Of a stretch of DNA of 9,191 nt, positions 6,060-9,191 are shown piece after piece. A model generated the notes under the pieces. That model worked only from the letters and a program-made list of their open reading frames with translations, ran no database searches and was not told where the DNA came from. The first letter of the stretch is position 1, and the number at the start of each line of letters is the position of its first letter. The stretch is from SIG565 sp045590755 (GTDB taxonomy: Bacteria; Bacillota; Clostridia; Oscillospirales; Acutalibacteraceae), in the NCBI GenBank assembly GCA_045590755.1, contig JAZNRP010000027.1, positions 1 through 9,191 of the forward strand, written 5' to 3'. A program made the position numbers and the translations under genes.

Positions 6060-6263
6060 AAAAAGAAATCCCGCCCTGCCGTAGTGTGCTAATGATAACC
6101 TGCACAACGCAGGTGGGTGTCTTGTGTACGGTTTCGCGCTCCCTTCTTCCGTTAGTACAACGCATAAGCGGCATAACGGGAGGTCTGCATCCCGCCGTAC
6201 ATTCCCGACTCCCTGAAAATAGCTTGTAGGGTTATATAGAACAATTCGCGAACAGGGTAGGAC
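6060..6263 (-). ncRNA. ssrS: Structured non-coding RNA, 6S-like candidate
   Basis: This GC-rich island between AT-rich spacers has no good reading frame. On the minus strand the ends pair (CCTACCCTG at 6253-6261 with CAGGGCGG at 6071-6078). The 5' end continues GTTCGCG, as in many 6S RNAs, and the 3' side carries CGGCAGGG. An apical stem TGTACGG/CCGTACA (6195-6201 with 6125-6131) encloses further stems, including CTCCC/GGGAG and CGTTA/TAACG. The large bubble between holds a hairpin ACCTGC/GCAGGT (6098-6114). The 3' end runs into TTTCTTTTTTC, a plausible intrinsic stop. Length about 200 nt, a closing stem, central bubble and apical stem fit 6S RNA, which binds sigma-A RNA polymerase. A -10-like TAAAAT (6270-6275) is present but its -35 is poor, so it could also be processed from the upstream gene's transcript. 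The strand is favoured by the U-run. The class assignment is by eye and uncertain. Confidence 0.5.
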
Positions 6264-6291
6264 AATACTATTTTATTAAAATCGTTATAAA

Positions 6292-6603
6292 TTATTCTTC
6301 TGTAATTTCAAAAGCATTCTGAAGTCGGTCAATAAAGGCATCGGCAATCATTTCATACTCATCGTCATCTTCGATTTCCGAGAAGAACTCTTCGCCGTTT
6401 TCTTCATCCACCTTGACAATTACAAGCTCACCACTGTCATCAAGCAGTGACTGCGGGTCACTGTGAATGGGTAAAAGAGCCAAGTATCTTGCTTCATCGG
6501 TTTCAACTGCATCAAGCACTTCAAAGTTGTACTCGTTTCCTTCATCATCGCAAAGCGAAATTAAATCGGGATTGTATTCTTCATTAATTTTTTTATCTTG
6601 CAT
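6292..6603 (-). CDS. DUF1292 family protein, YrzB-like
   Basis: This 103-residue, strongly acidic protein has the DUF1292 pattern: DLISLCDDEGNEYNFEVLDAVE (13-34), then YLALLP (40-45), then a C-terminal stretch EELVIVKVDEENGEEFFSEI-like segment followed by DEYEMIADAF. Biochemical function of the family is unknown. In many Firmicutes it is encoded near ruvX and alaS, but here it stands as a single-gene unit. GAGGT lies 7 bases before the ATG. A good sigma-A promoter is 32 bases upstream of the start codon. The stop is followed within about 30 bases by the structured RNA on the same strand, so the two could share a transcript. Confidence 0.82.
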   Translation of the reverse strand: MQDKKINEEYNPDLISLCDDEGNEYNFEVLDAVETDEARYLALLPIHSDPQSLLDDSGELVIVKVDEENGEEFFSEIEDDDEYEMIADAFIDRLQNAFEITEE

Positions 6604-6634
6604 TTTTGTTACCTCACTTAGATTTTATACTTAT

Positions 6635-6663
6635 ATTTTAATTGATTAACCCGTTTTAGTCAA
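6635..6663 (-). promoter_or_regulatory. Sigma-A promoter of the DUF1292 gene
   Basis: On the minus strand TTGACT (6658-6663) and TAAAAT (6635-6640) are separated by 17 bases, upstream of the ribosome binding site at 6611-6617. Confidence 0.72.
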
Positions 6664-6753
6664 TATTATTTACCATTGAAGCCGATTTTTTAAGAAAAAT
6701 GTGTAAAAATTAAACTTTTTTATGCATTTTCAATAAAAGTTATAAACTTTTGC

Positions 6754-6782
6754 TTGACAATTAGTGTATTATGTGGTATATT
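6754..6782 (+). promoter_or_regulatory. Strong sigma-A promoter of the small plus-strand transcript
   Basis: TTGACA (6754-6759), a 17-base spacer and TATATT (6777-6782) match eleven of twelve consensus positions. It faces away from the DUF1292 gene and towards a region without a sizeable gene. Predicted start near 6789. Confidence 0.82.
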
Positions 6783-6816
6783 AAAGACAGAAAGAGAAAG
6801 GAAAGGACTGATACCA

Positions 6817-6861
6817 ATGTTCATGGAAACCGAACCTCAGTCACACTGCAGGAAATTTTAA
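6817..6861 (+). CDS. Possible 14-residue micro-ORF in the small transcript
   Basis: ATG at 6817 opens a frame encoding MFMETEPQSHCRKF and stops at TAA 6859-6861. A ribosome binding site AAAGGA lies about 9 bases upstream, in a purine-rich leader just after the strong promoter. The peptide has no hydrophobic segment and no codon run that would mark a classical attenuation leader. It could be a real micropeptide, a sensor of translation for the RNA structures downstream, or chance. Length alone gives no support, so confidence rests on the promoter and binding site. Confidence 0.35.
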   Translation: MFMETEPQSHCRKF

Positions 6862-6867
6862 GAAAGA

Positions 6868-6931
6868 GGTGAGTCCAAAGTACAGTTTAGTTTAAAAACA
6901 AAAAACTATATCTCTTGATTGGTGAGTCCAA
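6868..6931 (+). repeat. Duplicated 11-nt motif GGTGAGTCCAA
   Basis: Exact copies lie at 6868-6878 and 6921-6931, 42 bases apart, both inside the small transcript. Each is followed, after different spacers, by TTTAA. The second copy is flanked by bases that make a 5-bp hairpin with TGAGT in the loop; the first can form only a weaker version. Each copy also contains GTG AGT CCA in a frame that soon meets TAA, but preceding binding sites are not convincing. Confidence 0.7.
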
Positions 6932-6949
6932 TGGTTTAATAAATTTAAG

Positions 6950-6978
6950 GTAGGGGTGGAAAACACCCCTACTTTTTT
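6950..6978 (+). terminator. Intrinsic terminator of the small plus-strand transcript
   Basis: GTAGGGGTG (6950-6958), loop GAAAA, CACCCCTAC (6964-6972), then TTTTTT. The stem is perfect and the T-run immediate on the plus strand only. Confidence 0.92.
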
Positions 6979-6995
6979 GTTTTACAGTAAAATAA

Positions 6996-7021
6996 GCCCC
7001 CGCTCAGAATTGAGCGGGGGT
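6996..7021 (-). terminator. Intrinsic terminator of the EF-G-like gene
   Basis: CCCCCGCTCA (6997-7006) and TGAGCGGGGG (7011-7020) make a 10-bp GC-rich stem with a 4-base loop, 8 bases past the stop codon. On the minus strand it is followed by CTTATTTTAC, a moderate T-rich tract. It stands back to back with the terminator of the small plus-strand transcript. Confidence 0.85.
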
Positions 7022-7028
7022 ATAAATT

Positions 7029-9074
7029 TTATTCTTGTCTTGCGGCAATTACATCCTTTGCAAGCATTTCGGGTAGCTGTTCGTATCTTTCAAACTCAAG
7101 TGTGAACCTTGCCCTGCCCTGTGTAATAGAGCGCATTGCGGTTGAAAAATCGTGCATTTCGGAAATGGGTGTTTCGGCAATTATTTCCTGCATTTTATTT
7201 TCTGTGGGTGACATACCGATTACCCTACCGCGACGCTTGTTAATTTCACCTATAACATCGCCCAGCGTTTCGTCATTTGTAATAACCTTGAGCGCACCTA
7301 TCGGCTCTAACAGTACGGGGGATGCTTTAGGTATACCTTCCTTAAAAGCAAGGGACGCCGCCGTCTTAAAGGACATTTCGGATGAATCAACCGGATGATA
7401 TGAGCCATCAACCAATGTTGCCTTAATACCTACCATCGGGTAGCCTGCAAGTACGCCCTGCTTCACGCTGTCTCTGAGTCCCTTTTCTACTGCGGGGAAG
7501 AAGTTTTTAGGAACTGCGCCACCGAATACCTTTTCTTCGAATATAAGCTCTTCGGAATCGGACGGCTCAAATTCAATCCATACATCGCCGAACTGGCCGT
7601 GGCCGCCCGACTGCTTTTTATATCTTCCCTGTACCTTGATTGGCTTACGAATTGTTTCTCTGTAAGCTACCGACGGTTTTTTAAGTACAATACTAAGACC
7701 GAACTTTTGCTTGAGCTTTGATACAATAACATCAATATGCTGCTCACCTAAGCCTGACAGCACCTGTTCGCGAGTTTCGGTATTGTATTCAACCCTAATG
7801 CTCGGGTCTTCTTCGCTAAGACGAGAAAGCGAGTTGGCAATTTTTTCTTCATCGCCCTTGTTCTGCGGAAATACCGCCATAGAATATTCGGGCAACGGAA
7901 ATTCGGGTAATTTAATTACTATATCACCGTTTGCCGCTATAGTGTCACCCGTTGATATATTGGAAACCTTTGCGGCAACACCGATGTCACCTGCGTTTAC
8001 GCTGTCAATATCTTCCTGTTTTGCGGCCTTGGGCAGCATAACCTTGCCCGCGCGGAACTCTTCACCCGTACGCAGATTTTTAAGCTTTGTATCGCCCGTA
8101 ATAGAGCCGTTTACAACCTTAAAGTAGGAAAGCTTACCTACAAACGGGTCGGCAACCGTTTTGAATACAACAGCGGCAGCTGGCTTAGCTTCATCAGGTA
8201 AAACAGTCGTTTCGTTTCCACCCGATACTACCTGCACCGAGCATTTGTCTGCCGAAGGCATAATTTCGTAAATTATATCGGCAAAAAGCGGTATGGCATC
8301 GCCCGTCTGCTGAACACCGCAAAATACAGGGCATATATCGCCCGCCAGAACACCGTTTTGCAGAGCCGATATTTTTTCTTCGTATGTAAAGGCTTCACCT
8401 TCGAAATATTTTTCCATCAACGCTTCATCGGTTGACGCAATTGTTTCTATCATAATGTCTCGCATCTGCTCTACTTCTTCACAAGCAGGCATTTCGCACT
8501 CGGTTACATTAAGGCCACTACAGATATAAGCCTTGTCATTTACAAAGTCAACATAGCACTGTACCTTTTCGCCGTGTACATATGGTACAACTACAGGGCA
8601 GATTATAGCACCGTAAAGACCTGTAAGGCGTGAAATTACGCGATAAAAATGCGCGTGTGTTGAATCAAGCTTTCCTATAAAGAAGGCTGACGGCTTTTTA
8701 AGAGCCCTTGCCCTCTCAAAATTCTGCTGGGCGCCTACTGTAAAGCCCGACTTACCCGACAGTACAATAATATTACTGTCAGCCGCAAAAACCGCTTCAT
8801 AAGCGCCTGCCGAAGCATCAAAAAGTCCGGGCGCATCAATTAAATTAATTTTTTTGTCACCCACTTCTAACGGGTAAAATGCAGAAGACAAAGAGCATGC
8901 GCGCTTCTTTTCTGCTTCTTCAAAATCCATAACCGTTGTACCATCGGCAGTCTTACCTATTCGCTCCGTAGCTTTTCCGTAATATAACAAAGCGTCGGCT
9001 AATGTGGTCTTACCCGAACCACCGTGTCCGAGCAACGCAATGTTTTTAATCTGAGCTGTTGAATACCGTTTCAA
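7029..9074 (-). CDS. EF-G-like translational GTPase paralog
   Basis: This 681-residue protein has the five-domain layout of elongation factor G. The G domain has G1 as GHGGSGKT (16-23), G3 as DAPGL (80-84) and G4 as GKLD (134-137). These differ from canonical EF-G (AHIDAGKT, DTPGH, NKMD). In particular, the histidine after PG that is linked to GTP hydrolysis is leucine here. Domain II spans about 298-390, domain III about 395-468 (with LSRLSEEDPSIRVEY and SGLGEQHIDVI), and domain IV begins near 468 and contains GGHGQFGDV (490-498). Domain V runs from about 588 (LEPIGALKVITNDETLGDVIGEINKRRGRV) to the end. It belongs to the EF-G-like/FusA2-type paralogs, not the housekeeping fusA of the str operon; its role in translation is not established by sequence. 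The start is TTG, supported by AAAGGAG 9 bases upstream. It is a single-gene unit. Confidence 0.9.
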   Translation of the reverse strand: MKRYSTAQIKNIALLGHGGSGKTTLADALLYYGKATERIGKTADGTTVMDFEEAEKKRACSLSSAFYPLEVGDKKINLIDAPGLFDASAGAYEAVFAADSNIIVLSGKSGFTVGAQQNFERARALKKPSAFFIGKLDSTHAHFYRVISRLTGLYGAIICPVVVPYVHGEKVQCYVDFVNDKAYICSGLNVTECEMPACEEVEQMRDIMIETIASTDEALMEKYFEGEAFTYEEKISALQNGVLAGDICPVFCGVQQTGDAIPLFADIIYEIMPSADKCSVQVVSGGNETTVLPDEAKPAAAVVFKTVADPFVGKLSYFKVVNGSITGDTKLKNLRTGEEFRAGKVMLPKAAKQEDIDSVNAGDIGVAAKVSNISTGDTIAANGDIVIKLPEFPLPEYSMAVFPQNKGDEEKIANSLSRLSEEDPSIRVEYNTETREQVLSGLGEQHIDVIVSKLKQKFGLSIVLKKPSVAYRETIRKPIKVQGRYKKQSGGHGQFGDVWIEFEPSDSEELIFEEKVFGGAVPKNFFPAVEKGLRDSVKQGVLAGYPMVGIKATLVDGSYHPVDSSEMSFKTAASLAFKEGIPKASPVLLEPIGALKVITNDETLGDVIGEINKRRGRVIGMSPTENKMQEIIAETPISEMHDFSTAMRSITQGRARFTLEFERYEQLPEMLAKDVIAARQE

Positions 9075-9083
9075 GATGATACA

Positions 9084-9090
9084 CTCCTTT
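9084..9090 (-). promoter_or_regulatory. Ribosome binding site that supports the TTG start of the EF-G-like gene
   Basis: On the minus strand AAAGGAG lies 9 bases before TTG at 9074. A nearby GTG is out of frame, and the G1 motif begins at residue 16 as expected for this family, so the rare TTG start is accepted. Confidence 0.75.
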
Positions 9091-9107
9091 GATTTTTGTA
9101 TGCATAA

Positions 9108-9136
9108 ATTATAGCATATATATTGTGATTTTTCAA
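9108..9136 (-). promoter_or_regulatory. Extended -10 sigma-A promoter of the EF-G-like gene
   Basis: On the minus strand TTGAAA (9131-9136), a 17-base spacer and TATAAT (9108-9113) are present, and TGC directly before TATAAT gives an extended -10 element. The predicted leader before the TTG codon is about 27 bases. Confidence 0.85.
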
Positions 9137-9191
9137 TAAAATTTTTATTCTTTTTATAAAAGTTTTATTTATTTTTCACAAATAGTTATTA

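Larger units (their letters stand above)
6789..6979 (+). ncRNA. Unassigned small transcript of about 190 nt bracketed by promoter and terminator
   Basis: A near-consensus promoter ends at 6782 and a 9-bp intrinsic terminator with six Ts ends at 6978. The only gene-like element between them is a 14-codon ORF. The transcript carries GGTGAGTCCAA twice (6868-6878 and 6921-6931). The second copy lies in a perfect small hairpin, ATTGG-TGAGT-CCAAT. A purine-rich 5' segment ending GGACTGATACC (6805-6815) could pair with either GGTGAGTCC copy through GGACT/AGTCC and ACC/GGT, which would allow mutually exclusive folds. The downstream gene is on the other strand, so this is not a leader of a visible gene. 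I recognise no riboswitch, T-box or other known class. It may be a regulatory small RNA, a micro-peptide mRNA, or both. Confidence 0.6.

Noticed and set aside
6060..6263. RNase P RNA, tmRNA or SRP RNA as identity of the structured region
   Set aside because: No GAGGAAAGTCC motif of RNase P RNA, no tRNA-like end or tag frame of tmRNA, and no GGAAGGAAGCA-type apical loop of SRP RNA were found on either strand.
6868..6938. GTG-started mini frames beginning in each GGTGAGTCCAA copy
   Set aside because: They encode only 8 and 5 residues, and their supposed binding sites are part of the repeat itself, so translation is not supported.
7711..8127. 138-codon plus-strand frame inside the EF-G-like gene
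   Set aside because: It is antisense to conserved domains II and III of the GTPase, with no ribosome binding site or family motif; it is a shadow of the real gene.

Overview
The window looks like a piece of a low-to-moderate GC chromosome from a Firmicute, most likely a gut Clostridia of the Oscillospiraceae/Ruminococcaceae type. The reasons are the AT-rich intergenic DNA, strong AGGAG-type ribosome binding sites, many near-consensus sigma-A promoters (TTGACA-17-TATAAT), and the gene set: DegV, a clostridial AbrB with a C-terminal CxxC pair, a YrzB-type DUF1292 protein and an EF-G-like paralog. Genus assignment is inference. No tRNA, rRNA, CRISPR array or phage module was seen.

Layout. (1) 1-1280: a complete IS3-family insertion sequence whose left terminus is base 1 of the window. 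It has gapped terminal inverted repeats, orfA and orfB overlapping by GTGA, and a 14-bp hairpin that buries the orfA ribosome binding site. (2) 1302-4543, minus strand: a tight operon driven by TTGACT-17-TATACT, reading UDP-galactopyranose mutase (glf), then an MFS/GPH-like sugar transporter, then a membrane-anchored glycerophosphodiester phosphodiesterase. The IS lies 21 bp past the last stop codon. (3) 4805-5680, plus strand: a DegV-family fatty-acid-binding protein, divergent from glf, with its own promoter. It shares a symmetrical bidirectional terminator with the convergent abrB-like gene (5719-5976, minus). (4) About 6060-6263: a GC-rich structured region between abrB and yrzB, read as a roughly 200-nt non-coding RNA on the minus strand with 6S-like architecture. 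(5) 6292-6603, minus: a DUF1292/YrzB-like acidic protein with its own promoter. (6) 6754-6979, plus: a strong promoter and a strong intrinsic terminator bracket a transcript of about 190 nt with no sizeable gene. It holds a 14-codon micro-ORF and an 11-nt motif repeated twice; I cannot match it to a known RNA class. (7) 7029-9074, minus: an EF-G-like translational GTPase with divergent G motifs and a TTG start, with its own extended -10 promoter and a terminator.

How the parts relate. The glf operon may serve galactofuranose-containing surface polymer metabolism, with the transporter and phosphodiesterase in supporting roles, but no galactofuranosyltransferase is present. The remaining genes are mostly single-gene transcription units with housekeeping or regulatory roles (fatty-acid handling, transition-state-type regulation, translation). 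The two RNA-like intergenic regions are the least explained part of the window. I see no clear new defence or mobile system; the best candidates for something undescribed are the plus-strand small transcript at about 6789-6979 and the structured RNA at about 6060-6263.
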